A model generated the notes under the pieces. That model saw only the letters and a list, made by a program, of their open reading frames with translations, was not told where the DNA came from and made no database searches. From contig JAFTJF010000011.1 of assembly GCA_017456555.1 (NCBI GenBank), positions 1-35,830 on the forward strand: a DNA stretch of 35,830 nucleotides, given 5' to 3'. Positions within the stretch are counted from its first letter, which is position 1. Every line of letters begins with the position of its first letter. Positions 15,483 to 23,104 of the stretch are shown piece after piece. Position numbers and translations under genes: made by a program. This stretch comes from Clostridia bacterium (GTDB lineage Bacteria; Bacillota; Clostridia; TANB77; CAG-508).

Positions 15483-18041
15483 ATGGCAAAAAACGTATTA
15501 GAAGTTAAGCATAACAATGGAGAGAAAACTACTGAAAAATTAATAGAATCTTTAGAAAAAAGTTCTAAATTAATTCCAGTAGAAGTTAAATCACATACAT
15601 ATGATGATGCGAATTTAATTTCAGAAGCTATAAGAAATAAAACTATTTATATAGATTTGAAACGAAAGAAAAGACTAGCATTTACTCAAGTTGCAGTTCT
15701 TGAAATAAGTAATAAAGATATAAAAGCAATAGAAATGACACTTAAACAAGAACTTGAAAAATTTGAAAAAGCTACCAAAAGAGGATTTAAAGCAAGTGAT
15801 GTATCAACAATATTAGTGAAATTTGAATCAGTTCATGCAGCTTTTTTAGAATCTGAAATAATAGATCAAACCATAAAAAGATTAAACAAAGTATTAGCTG
15901 ATGGAATAAAAAATGGTAGTGAAGATGATAAGAGAAATATAAGAAATGGAGTTGTTAGTTTTTTTGCAAGATCAAAAACAACAATTTCAGAAAATCCTAG
16001 AAAATTTAAAAATGATGAAATTACATTAAATAATAGAGAAGAAAAAGAATACTTTAGAAATGATTTTATTGCTCAAATGTTAAAAGATGGTGTAGTAGAT
16101 TATTCTCTTTTAGTAGAAGGTGGAATAATTACAGCTTTAGATTTTATGACTTTAGATGAAGTTTTTAGAGACTTAGGTGTGTTATCAAATGAAGAATTTG
16201 AAAATGCATGTTATTTAGCAGATGTATTTGACTCAAGAAAAGAAATTTTAGATTATTATGCTCAAAAAGATAAAAGATTTTTTGCAAGCTTTGCAACACT
16301 TGAAGAATGTGTAAAATACTTAGTTGAAGGAAAAATCGATGCAAAAAGTGTTATAAAAAGATTAAAAATTGAAGAAATAAAGAAATTAACTCCAGAGCAA
16401 TTAGAAGAATTATTACAATGTTCAACTTTTACAAAAGGAATTGATTTTATAGATTTTGTTTCAACAAAAACAGGAACAGACAAAGTATTAAATTCAAAAT
16501 TTTTAAAAGCTTTAGATAGAGAACAATTTATGAAAATTGTAATGTCAGATAAAATTAAATATAAAAATCCTTTAGATTCAAATGATTATATAGATATGTA
16601 TGGAACTTTACAAACAGAAGATATAGAAGAACTTTTGAATAATGGATTTATTAATATAGAAGATGTTATAAAATTAACAAAATTTAAAGCTTTGAAAACT
16701 CAAAATCCAGAAGACCATCAGAAAATGATAGAATTACAAACTAGAACTTATAATTTTGAATCTTTAAAAAAATTATTGGAATCAGAAAAAATAAACAAAA
16801 GATTTTCAGAATTATATAATGATTTAATTAATAATGAATTATCAAAAGAACAAAAAGATAAATATTTTGAAGAATTAAGAACTAGATTAATTTCTAATGA
16901 AAATGGAGAAGAAACACTTATATTATTGGCAAAAAGAGGTATAACTTTTAATGGCTTAGATTATCAATTTTCACCTAATAAATTGGAAGATATGTATCTA
17001 GAAGAACAAATATCAGAACAAGATATTTTGAATTTATGTGAAGATAGATTAATTCCAATTGATTCATTAAAAGAAATTTTTTCAAGTGAAGATTTAATGG
17101 AACATTATAGAAATGGAAATGTTAGTTATAAAGTTTTAAATGTAATTGATAATAGAGCAGAACAAATTAGAAAAGAATTATTAAGTGGAAATATAAAATC
17201 GGCTGAATTAATAGGATTATATTCTAATCAAAATGGAATAGACATTCAAGAATTTATGGAAATTGTTAAAGATTTTGAATTTGAAGATGAAGCTTTAGTT
17301 GACTTTATAACTGATGAAATAACGCCAGAAAAAGTAGAAGATTTGTTTAAAAATTATTATATATCTCAAGATGAATTAAGCGTATTAGTTGAAAGAAAAA
17401 TTATAACATTAAAACAAGCAAAAGATTTTGCTGAAAGAATTGCAACACAAGAAGCTTATGATGCTATATTTAATAATAATGGAATTATTGTATTAACAGA
17501 AGACACTCCAGCTAGAGAATCAACCACCAAAGGTTTAAGAGGAACAGGTGGAGCAAGAACAACTCAATTAAAAAATGACCCAGAATTACAAGACTTTTTA
17601 TTAGATCAAATTGGATTTGATGAAAGAAGACCAGTTTTAAAAGGAACTAATAATTCTTTAGATGGTTATAGAATTTATCCATCAAAAGAATTAGAGTTAA
17701 TGGTATTTTTGAAAAATGATAAACCAGGAAATGCAACCTATATAATGTCATTACAACAAGGAATGTTTTTCTTAAAGAAAATGGCAAGGGGGGCAAGTAT
17801 AGAAAGTAAAACTGTTGAATCAGATGCAACAAAACAAGCATTGAGAGAGACCGAACATGTGAAAGTAAGAAATGCATCACAAGGTTGGGGAAAAAATGTT
17901 GTTTTAGAAATGAAAAAGCTAAGTCCAGAATTTGCAAAGAGATTAAAAGGAAAATCAGAATATAAATTAGCAATAGATTCAATAATCGAAGATATAAAAG
18001 ATGACTATGAAAAAAGAAAAAATGAATCGAGAATAGTGTAA
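15483..18041 (+). CDS. Large helical-repeat protein of unknown function (852 aa)
   Basis: Starts at ATG 15483 after AGGGGAAG. No signal peptide or membrane helix. Residues 1-190 are charged and helical. From about 198 to 655 a loose repeat recurs: a helix, a short turn G-x-I-(S/D/N)-x-x-D-(I/L)-x-x-L, and another helix. Examples are KDGVVDYSLLVEGGIITALDF (201-221), VEGKIDAKSVIKRL (281-294), NNGFINIEDVIKL (386-398), EEQISEQDILNLCEDRLIPI (507-526) and KNYYISQDELSVLVERKIIT (623-642). This suggests an alpha-solenoid. The last 170 residues look globular, with RGTGGARTTQL (686-696), LDGYRIYPSKELELMVFL (726-743) and NASQGWGKNVV (797-807). I know no family. It forms an operon with the next gene (nine bases apart). 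Host-like codon use suggests long residence. Likely a scaffold or regulator in the cytoplasm. Confidence 0.7.
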   Translation: MAKNVLEVKHNNGEKTTEKLIESLEKSSKLIPVEVKSHTYDDANLISEAIRNKTIYIDLKRKKRLAFTQVAVLEISNKDIKAIEMTLKQELEKFEKATKRGFKASDVSTILVKFESVHAAFLESEIIDQTIKRLNKVLADGIKNGSEDDKRNIRNGVVSFFARSKTTISENPRKFKNDEITLNNREEKEYFRNDFIAQMLKDGVVDYSLLVEGGIITALDFMTLDEVFRDLGVLSNEEFENACYLADVFDSRKEILDYYAQKDKRFFASFATLEECVKYLVEGKIDAKSVIKRLKIEEIKKLTPEQLEELLQCSTFTKGIDFIDFVSTKTGTDKVLNSKFLKALDREQFMKIVMSDKIKYKNPLDSNDYIDMYGTLQTEDIEELLNNGFINIEDVIKLTKFKALKTQNPEDHQKMIELQTRTYNFESLKKLLESEKINKRFSELYNDLINNELSKEQKDKYFEELRTRLISNENGEETLILLAKRGITFNGLDYQFSPNKLEDMYLEEQISEQDILNLCEDRLIPIDSLKEIFSSEDLMEHYRNGNVSYKVLNVIDNRAEQIRKELLSGNIKSAELIGLYSNQNGIDIQEFMEIVKDFEFEDEALVDFITDEITPEKVEDLFKNYYISQDELSVLVERKIITLKQAKDFAERIATQEAYDAIFNNNGIIVLTEDTPARESTTKGLRGTGGARTTQLKNDPELQDFLLDQIGFDERRPVLKGTNNSLDGYRIYPSKELELMVFLKNDKPGNATYIMSLQQGMFFLKKMARGASIESKTVESDATKQALRETEHVKVRNASQGWGKNVVLEMKKLSPEFAKRLKGKSEYKLAIDSIIEDIKDDYEKRKNESRIV

Positions 18042-18050
18042 GGTTAAAAT

Positions 18051-18905
18051 ATGAATTATTATTTTTTGAAAAAAGAAAGTGCGTTAGAGCTTATCGAAAA
18101 AATAGAAAAAAATTTAATAAAAAATAAGAAGAATTTGCAAAAGGCTTTTGATTTAGATTACAAAGAATGGGAAATTAAAATAAGTCTTGAAAAACTAATA
18201 GAATTAATTGCAAAAATAAAAGAAAAAGAATATTTACCTAAATTTACAAAACAAGAAATTGTTTCTGGAGTGGGGAAAATAGTTTTAATAACAAATCAAA
18301 ATCCTTATTTGATATTTAATTTTTGTTTAAATGCTATATATACAAATAATTATGTTGATGTTATGTTAGAAGAAAAAATGTTAGCAACCAATAAAGTTTT
18401 ATTAGAAATTGTGAAAAAATCAATTGAAGAATTAAAGCTTGATTCTAATATAATAAATTATCTTGAAGCAAATAAAAATGAAATCGTTTCAAAACAAGAT
18501 GATTATGACATACTATATTATTTTGGAAATAAAAAGGAATATATAGATTTTTCAAAAAGAATACATATAGATTCTAAATTTGAAAACTTTGGGGAAATGT
18601 ATATATATATTGAAGATAATATTTTTGAAGATATATTAAAAGAAATTGATAAATTTGCATATATAAATGAAATAAAAGTTAATTATTTTGAAAATGAATT
18701 AGAAAAAAATATAGAGCAAATTAATAAAAATAATAATATAAATAAAATATCAGTTATATTTACAAAAAATATAGATAATGCATATAAATTTATAAAATAT
18801 GTAAAATCAGAAAATGTATTTATAAACTTAAATCCAATTGAATTTTTTAAATATGATGTTGATATTAATAAATTAGTTTTTAAAAAGAAAATATATATAA
18901 AATAG
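18051..18905 (+). CDS. Degenerate aldehyde-dehydrogenase-fold protein (284 aa)
   Basis: Starts nine bases after the stop of the 852-aa gene with only a weak AAGG site, so it is probably translationally coupled. The product is Lys/Asn/Ile-rich. It recalls the gamma-glutamyl-phosphate reductase branch of the aldehyde dehydrogenase superfamily: GKIVLITNQNPYLIFNFCLNAIYTNNYVDVML (about 76-107) matches the G.v..I....P......a.k.GNavil strand region, NFGEMYIYIEDN the catalytic-domain entrance, and ISVIFTKNIDNAYKFIKYVKSENVFINLNP (about 233-262) the late siVT......a..f......vyvN.s segment. I see no catalytic Cys in the expected place and the protein is 130 residues short. It would then be a non-enzymatic relative. 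Weak call. Confidence 0.4.
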   Translation: MNYYFLKKESALELIEKIEKNLIKNKKNLQKAFDLDYKEWEIKISLEKLIELIAKIKEKEYLPKFTKQEIVSGVGKIVLITNQNPYLIFNFCLNAIYTNNYVDVMLEEKMLATNKVLLEIVKKSIEELKLDSNIINYLEANKNEIVSKQDDYDILYYFGNKKEYIDFSKRIHIDSKFENFGEMYIYIEDNIFEDILKEIDKFAYINEIKVNYFENELEKNIEQINKNNNINKISVIFTKNIDNAYKFIKYVKSENVFINLNPIEFFKYDVDINKLVFKKKIYIK

Positions 18906-18950
18906 AAGAAAAAGCCAAGTAGCATAAGTGCTACTTGGCTTTTTCTTTTT
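18905..18950. terminator. Bidirectional terminator, 16-bp perfect stem
   Basis: AAAAAGCCAAGTAGCA (18909-18924) pairs perfectly with 18929-18944 around a TAAG loop, extended by outer pairs to 18905/18948 and T-rich on both strands. It ends the 15483-18905 operon and the convergent gene at 19028. Confidence 0.92.
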
Positions 18951-19027
18951 GGTATAAGTATTGATTTGCATACAATTTAAAAGTAACAAATTGGGTGATA
19001 TTATAATAATTTTTATGCATTAGCAGA

Positions 19028-19702
19028 TTAAAGAAGATTAATAATTTCAGTAATAAAATATTTGGTTGTGAATTTATCAGGAAAATGCATATTATTATTT
19101 TTAAAAATCTCAGGTGTTAAACGTGGCTTTACATTATTTACAGAACGAGTAATAGCCCATTTAATGTTAGGAACCTCAGTGTTATATTTTTGAGAAACAA
19201 AAGGAAAAATATTTTTCTCTAAATTTTCAAATTGATAAGATTCTTTAGTTAAGTAAGCATAAATAATAGCTTCTAATAAATATGTAGTTCCAAGAAATTT
19301 GAAATCAAATTTAAAACTTTCAAGAATTCGAGTTACTTTGTGTTCAAGAAAATGATTATAAATAACTTTATCAAATTTACAAAGTTTTTCTAGAATAGAA
19401 CGTTCACTTTCTTGAGTAGATAAATATAGAAGATGTTTGGAAGACTTTTTATTATCGCAATTAGAATCTGTAATAACAATTACAGATTCTATATTATTAA
19501 GTAAATTATGAATTGGTCTAGAGTTGTATTTGGTTTCAGACAAAACAACTAAATTGATTTTATTCTTTTTATGAAGAGCTTCCAATTCTTTATGTGTTGA
19601 AACAATACCAACTAAATTCATTTCTTTAAAATTGTTAAAAATAAAACTACCAAATTTTTTAATTAAATTAAAATCACTAATAAAAATTACAAAATTATAC
19701 AT
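19028..19702 (-). CDS. Spo0A-like regulator with a degenerate receiver
   Basis: Starts at ATG 19702 after ATAGGAGG. Residues 121-224 match the Spo0A DNA-binding domain: HKVTRILESFKFDFKFLGTTYLLEAIIYAYL (for ITxxLHxxGxPAHIKGYxYLRxAI), then FPFVSQKYNTEVPNIKWAITRSVN (the AKKFxTTxSRVERAIRHAIE recognition region) and a final FITEIINLL. Residues 1-110 have the size and strand pattern of a response-regulator receiver, but the phosphorylation position reads LVVLSETK with Ser55 where Asp is needed, and the acidic pocket near residue 10 is reduced to D10. It should bind DNA without standard phosphorelay control. It is divergent from the sigma factor gene at 19818, which it might regulate. Host-like codon use. 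Confidence 0.78.
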   Translation of the reverse strand: MYNFVIFISDFNLIKKFGSFIFNNFKEMNLVGIVSTHKELEALHKKNKINLVVLSETKYNSRPIHNLLNNIESVIVITDSNCDNKKSSKHLLYLSTQESERSILEKLCKFDKVIYNHFLEHKVTRILESFKFDFKFLGTTYLLEAIIYAYLTKESYQFENLEKNIFPFVSQKYNTEVPNIKWAITRSVNNVKPRLTPEIFKNNNMHFPDKFTTKYFITEIINLL

Positions 19703-19817
19703 AACTACCTCCTATATATTAAAACAATTGAGAAGGACAAAAGGTGACAAAAATTTTAAAAAATATATAAAAAATATTTAAAAAAATATAAAAAAGGACT
19801 AAAATAGTTGAAGGAAA

Positions 19818-20318
19818 ATGAAAGAAGAAATTGATATAAATAATATAATAGATAAATATGCTGATATGATAAATCGCATTATATACAGACATTTAAAGAG
19901 CAAAGAAGATACTGAAGATGCAGTACAAGAAGTATTTATAAAATATATGAAATACATAAAAGCAGGAAATGTTTTCAATACTGATGAACATGAAAAGTGT
20001 TGGCTTGTAAGAGTAACTTTTAATTTATGTCGTAATAAATTAAAGTATAATAAAATGAGAATGACTATGCCATTGAATGATTATATTTATTTTGATTTGG
20101 ATATAAGTTCAGAAAATTTATTAATTGTTGCAGTAAATAAATTAGAAAAGAAATATAGAGAAACTTTTGAACTATTTTACTTTGATGATTTGAAAATTTC
20201 TGAAATTAGTAAAATTTTGAAAATCAGTGAATCAAATGTTAAAACTAGATTGAAAAGAGCAAGAGATAAAGTTAAAGAATATATGATGAAAGGAGAAAGA
20301 GTTTATGGAAAAATTTGA
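19818..20318 (+). CDS. ECF-type RNA polymerase sigma factor
   Basis: The 166-aa product starts after AAGGA. Region 2 is at about 10-75 (YADMINRIIYRHLKSKEDTEDAVQEVFIKYMKY, with the DAEDxxQEvF-type core) and region 4 at about 105-160 (KLEKKYRETFELFYFDDLKISEISKILKISESNVKTRLKRARDKVKEYM), which is the helix-turn-helix that reads the -35. Its end overlaps the next gene by 14 bases, the normal arrangement for a sigma factor and its membrane-bound controller. It probably serves a cell-surface stress or signal response; target promoters are not known. Confidence 0.93.
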   Translation: MKEEIDINNIIDKYADMINRIIYRHLKSKEDTEDAVQEVFIKYMKYIKAGNVFNTDEHEKCWLVRVTFNLCRNKLKYNKMRMTMPLNDYIYFDLDISSENLLIVAVNKLEKKYRETFELFYFDDLKISEISKILKISESNVKTRLKRARDKVKEYMMKGERVYGKI

Positions 20319-20985
20319 TAAAGATTTAGAAGAGATAAAAACAGGATTAAATAATATAAAATTAAGTGATGATTTCAAAAACAATTTAAAAATAAAAATG
20401 GAAGAAGAATTTAACAAATCTGATATTAAAGAAAATGCCAGAAGCCTTATTTTCCCAAGAAAATTGGTTGCAACATTTGCGTGTTTTTTCTTACTTATAA
20501 CAAGTTGTGCAGTATTTGCAGATGAAATAGAATCTTTTGTTGCAAATATTTTTTCAAATACTGATAGAAAAATTGAAGAGGCGATTGCGAATGGCAATTA
20601 CAAAGAAATTGATATGGAATATGTAGAACACGATGGTATAGGAATTAAAGTTGATTATATTGTACAAGAAGAGGATTCACTATGTATTGCATTTAATGTG
20701 AAGAGTGAAGAGGAGTTTGATGAGGTTTATTTTGATAGAATAGAAATACTAGATAAGAATAATCAAATATTTTTTAAAACAAAAGATAAAAACAATAAGG
20801 AAAAAACAAATTTTTATGTATATAACCAAAAGACTGCAGCAAAGGAATATAGTATTATATATGAATTTGTTGCGAAAGATATAAATTTTAAAAAAATGTA
20901 TATCGTAATAGAGAATCTTATATTGTTTGATAATGATAAGATAAATATGATAAATGCAATATGGGAATTAAATGATATTATTTAG
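20305..20985 (+). CDS. Anti-sigma-like membrane protein (DUF4179-like)
   Basis: Starts at ATG 20305 inside the sigma gene, with AAAGGAG upstream. The 226-aa product has an acidic N-terminal cytoplasmic part (1-50), one membrane helix (about 52-70, KLVATFACFFLLITSCAVFA) and an outer domain that begins ADEIESFVANIFSNTD. That junction, a helix followed at once by a V..IF segment, is typical of DUF4179 proteins that sit beside ECF sigma genes. It is expected to hold the partner sigma factor at the membrane and release it on a signal. No zinc-binding HxxxCxxC motif is present, so it is not a ZAS-type anti-sigma factor. Confidence 0.75.
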   Translation: MEKFDKDLEEIKTGLNNIKLSDDFKNNLKIKMEEEFNKSDIKENARSLIFPRKLVATFACFFLLITSCAVFADEIESFVANIFSNTDRKIEEAIANGNYKEIDMEYVEHDGIGIKVDYIVQEEDSLCIAFNVKSEEEFDEVYFDRIEILDKNNQIFFKTKDKNNKEKTNFYVYNQKTAAKEYSIIYEFVAKDINFKKMYIVIENLILFDNDKINMINAIWELNDII

Positions 20986-21009
20986 GCTAGGTATTACCTA
21001 GCCTTTTTG
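20984..21009 (+). terminator. Terminator of the sigma/anti-sigma operon
   Basis: AGGCTAGGT (20984-20992) pairs with ACCTAGCCT (20996-21004), followed by T4. The stem starts at the stop codon. Confidence 0.88.
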
Positions 21010-21026
21010 GTACAAAGAATATAAAA

Positions 21027-21536
21027 TTATGACCAAGAATAATATACAATAGATACCGTTATAGTTGTGTTCGTGTTATTACCAATCCTAAAATGATAAT
21101 TACTTGCACTAGTATTATCAATTGTAATCCAGTCAACTTTATTAACTGTTCCGTTTACGGGGAGAGCATCGGCGCCAGCAATTGTAGCAGTAGCACTGCG
21201 TACGAATGCAATAGAATAGGTGCCATCACAAGATGTTCCAGAAGATGTGAGTGCAGAAGATTCGAAAGCAAAATATCTTTCAGGAACATTAAATTGGAGA
21301 GTATATGTAACAGAGCCAGAATTTAAAGTGTGACTTTCGTTATCCCACATATAAGGTGCAATCCCATCTTCTGTTCCATCCAATGTTTCTCCAGGTTCGA
21401 CAGTTACTTCGATAGTGTGCTTGGTCGCATTCTCAGGAATTCCAGATTCGTCTTCGGCCGCGAATGCTACAGTTGAAAAACTAGTAGCAAGGACGATTGC
21501 CAAAAATAAGGCAAAAATTTTTTTGAGTTTGTACAT
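21027..21536 (-). CDS. Secreted protein of unknown function (169 aa)
   Basis: Starts at ATG 21536 after GGAGG. A clear signal peptide covers about 1-27 (MYKLKKIFALFLAIVLATSFSTVAFAA, cut after AFA). The mature 140 residues are Thr/Ser/Asn-rich and look like a small beta-sandwich: THTIEVTVEPGE-like strands, SVTYTLQFNVPERYFAFES, a GTSCDGTYSIAFVRS segment with a single Cys, and a C-terminal TTITVSIVYYSWS strand. No family recognised. The gene is richer in GC than neighbours. Its promoter carries tandem CGCCACTTTT boxes shared with the divergent kinase gene, so expression may be controlled by an extracellular-signal pathway. The leader also has an 8-bp hairpin (AATTTGCA/TGCAAATT). Confidence 0.7.
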   Translation of the reverse strand: MYKLKKIFALFLAIVLATSFSTVAFAAEDESGIPENATKHTIEVTVEPGETLDGTEDGIAPYMWDNESHTLNSGSVTYTLQFNVPERYFAFESSALTSSGTSCDGTYSIAFVRSATATIAGADALPVNGTVNKVDWITIDNTSASNYHFRIGNNTNTTITVSIVYYSWS

Positions 21537-21679
21537 TTGTCATACCTCCATTTTGAAATGTCTTTGTTGTTGGGCTGCGAAATTCTCTGTACTAAAAGCT
21601 TCTTTTTATCAACTCTGAATTTAGAGATTTGAGAAGAGAAGCAAACTTCAAAATTTGCAAGGGTGCAAATTCCAATGCT

Positions 21680-21708
21680 TTTATATCATAATATTAAATG
21701 TAAAACAA
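21680..21708 (-). promoter_or_regulatory. Promoter of the secreted protein gene
   Basis: TTGTTT (21708-21703), 17-bp spacer and TATAAA with extended TGA (21685-21680), three bases downstream of the tandem boxes. It gives a leader of about 135 bases. Confidence 0.65.
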
Positions 21709-21711
21709 TAA

Positions 21712-21731
21712 AAAAGTGGCGAAAAGTGGCG
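21712..21731 (-). promoter_or_regulatory. Tandem 10-bp activator-like boxes
   Basis: On the minus strand CGCCACTTTT occurs twice back to back (21731-21722 and 21721-21712), ending three bases before the -35. Two 10-bp direct repeats on one helix face next to a -35 is the pattern of a response-regulator site. Confidence 0.55.
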
Positions 21732-21841
21732 AAATTAATAATTATAAATTCAAAAACTTTTAGTTTTTGAAAAAAGTTTAAAAAAGAATTCGCTTTTTTG
21801 AAGCGTTTGCGGATTTTCAAAAAAATAATGCGCCACTTTTC
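21712..21841. repeat. Inverted boxes enclosing two hairpins
   Basis: GAAAAGTGGCG (21721-21731) and its exact complement CGCCACTTTTC (21831-21841) enclose two hairpins: TTCAAAAACT/AGTTTTTGAA (21749-21771, perfect 10 bp) and CGCTT/AAGCG (21791-21805). This could be a structured RNA or only the paired operators of two divergent promoters. No coding frame is seen in this part of the gap between 21537 and 22070. Confidence 0.45.
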
Positions 21842-21850
21842 AACTCTTTT
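21831..21850 (+). promoter_or_regulatory. 10-bp boxes upstream of the kinase promoter
   Basis: CGCCACTTTT (21831-21840) is followed at once by a partial second copy CAACTCTTTT (21841-21850, 7 of 10 matching), ending at the -35 TTGACA. The layout mirrors that on the divergent promoter. Confidence 0.5.
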
Positions 21851-21880
21851 TGACACAAAATGATTTTTTTATGTTATTCT
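21850..21880 (+). promoter_or_regulatory. Promoter upstream of the kinase gene
   Basis: TTGACA (21850-21855) and a weak -10 TATTCT (21875-21880, 19-bp spacing). The weak -10 fits an activator-dependent promoter. Confidence 0.45.
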
Positions 21881-21930
21881 ATTTCTGTTTTGATTTTACT
21901 GAAAAAAGTAAGCAAAACAGAAATTTTTTT
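21881..21930 (+). terminator. Terminator or attenuator in the kinase leader
   Basis: A 12-bp perfect stem (21881-21892 with 21913-21924) with an inner 5-bp stem (TTACT/AGTAA) is followed by a T7 run. It lies right at the expected transcript start of the kinase gene, 140 bases before its ATG. It either ends a short RNA or limits read-through into the kinase gene. Confidence 0.7.
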
Positions 21931-22070
21931 GAATAATTTATATTTTTTTAAAACTCTAAAAAGCGCGAAAACAGTCGAATTCTGTATGATTAATTATGTT
22001 GAAAAAAGAGAAAAAATATACTATTATAAAAAAGGTTTCGATAAATATTTTATTTGAAGGAGTACAAAAG

Positions 22071-22967
22071 ATGAAAGTACAAAAAAATTTTTTAAAATTA
22101 GAATCTATCAAAACAAAAATTGATGGAAAGGATGTAATTAATTTTATAATTTCGATTATTGGTATAATATTTTCCAATATTCAAGCTCATGAAATAATGA
22201 CTGCTTCGCAAACAATGAATGTTAATATTATGTTAGCAAACATAATTATTTGTGCAGTTATTATTTCTTTAAATATATATGGCTTATTAAACAAAAGAGA
22301 AGCAGTAAAAAATGAAAGAAACGTTAAACAACTAACTGAAGAAAAGAAGAATTTATTAGATGTTACTGATAATATAAGATGTTTCAAACACGATTTTAAT
22401 AACATAATTCAAGCTATTGATGGTTATATCTATTTAAATGACATGAAATCATTACAAGTCTATTTTAAGTCTTTATTAAAAGAATGTAATCATGTGAAAG
22501 TTGTAGATTTTCTAAATTGTCAAGGATTAGATAATCCAGCCATTTATGGTGTTTTATTAAATAAATTTCAAATTGCCGAAGAAAATGGAATAAAAATGAA
22601 TATTGATATTATGGTTAGCTTAAAAGATTTAAATGAGAAAGCATATGTAATTTCAAGAATGCTAGGAATTTTAGTTGATAATGCTTTAGAAGCAACTAAC
22701 GAATGTGCAGATAAAATTGTTAATATACAATTTTTAAAAGATAGAAAAAGAGATAAGATTGATATTGTTGTTGAAAATACTTATGCTAATAAAGATGTTG
22801 ATACTTGCAAAATTTTTGAGAAAAATTATACAACTAAAAAAGATAAAGGAAATACTGGTCTTGGATTATGGAAAATTCAAGATATTTTGAAAAAAGATAA
22901 TAACTTAGAATTATTTACTACAAAAGATGAAACTATGTTTAAACAAAGAATAGAAATTTATGGATAA
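22071..22967 (+). CDS. AgrC-type (HPK10) sensor histidine kinase, orphan
   Basis: Start at ATG 22071 after GAAGGAG; the frame extends back to 21996 without a site. The 298-aa product has only two membrane helices (about 22-40 and 52-72), where AgrC proteins usually have six. The kinase core is complete: CFKHDFNNIIQAIDGY (about 103-118) with the phospho-accepting His, N-box MLGILVDNALEATNE (about 197-211) and G-box GNTGLGLWKI (about 266-275). GHKL kinases of this type normally pair with LytTR regulators and sense cyclic peptides. No regulator or AgrB/D gene lies in this window. The short sensor suggests another kind of input. It probably acts through the boxes upstream, directly or through an unlinked regulator (inference). 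Confidence 0.85.
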   Translation: MKVQKNFLKLESIKTKIDGKDVINFIISIIGIIFSNIQAHEIMTASQTMNVNIMLANIIICAVIISLNIYGLLNKREAVKNERNVKQLTEEKKNLLDVTDNIRCFKHDFNNIIQAIDGYIYLNDMKSLQVYFKSLLKECNHVKVVDFLNCQGLDNPAIYGVLLNKFQIAEENGIKMNIDIMVSLKDLNEKAYVISRMLGILVDNALEATNECADKIVNIQFLKDRKRDKIDIVVENTYANKDVDTCKIFEKNYTTKKDKGNTGLGLWKIQDILKKDNNLELFTTKDETMFKQRIEIYG

Positions 22968-22996
22968 GTCAAGTTGTAGTTAAATAAAGTTTACTC

Positions 22997-23025
22997 TTGA
23001 AAAGTTATGTAAAGTATGCTATAAT
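22997..23025 (+). promoter_or_regulatory. Promoter of the 23105 gene
   Basis: TTGAAA (22997-23002), 17-bp spacer ending TGC, and TATAAT (23020-23025). Confidence 0.75.
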
Positions 23026-23104
23026 AGATAAGTAGTACATATAAAATTGAATAAGAGAAAGCAAGAAGTTTTGTATAGTATTACCGAAAAGGGGGTAATG
23101 GATT

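Noticed and set aside
21093-21326. Cys-rich plus-strand frame resembling a small disulfide peptide
   Set aside because: It is antisense to the secreted protein gene, which has a signal peptide and ribosome site; the Cys codons arise from that gene's complement.
21712-21841. Inverted arms considered as ends of a small mobile element (MITE)
   Set aside because: The arms are only 11 bp, no target-site duplication is visible, and they fit better as promoter boxes of two divergent genes.
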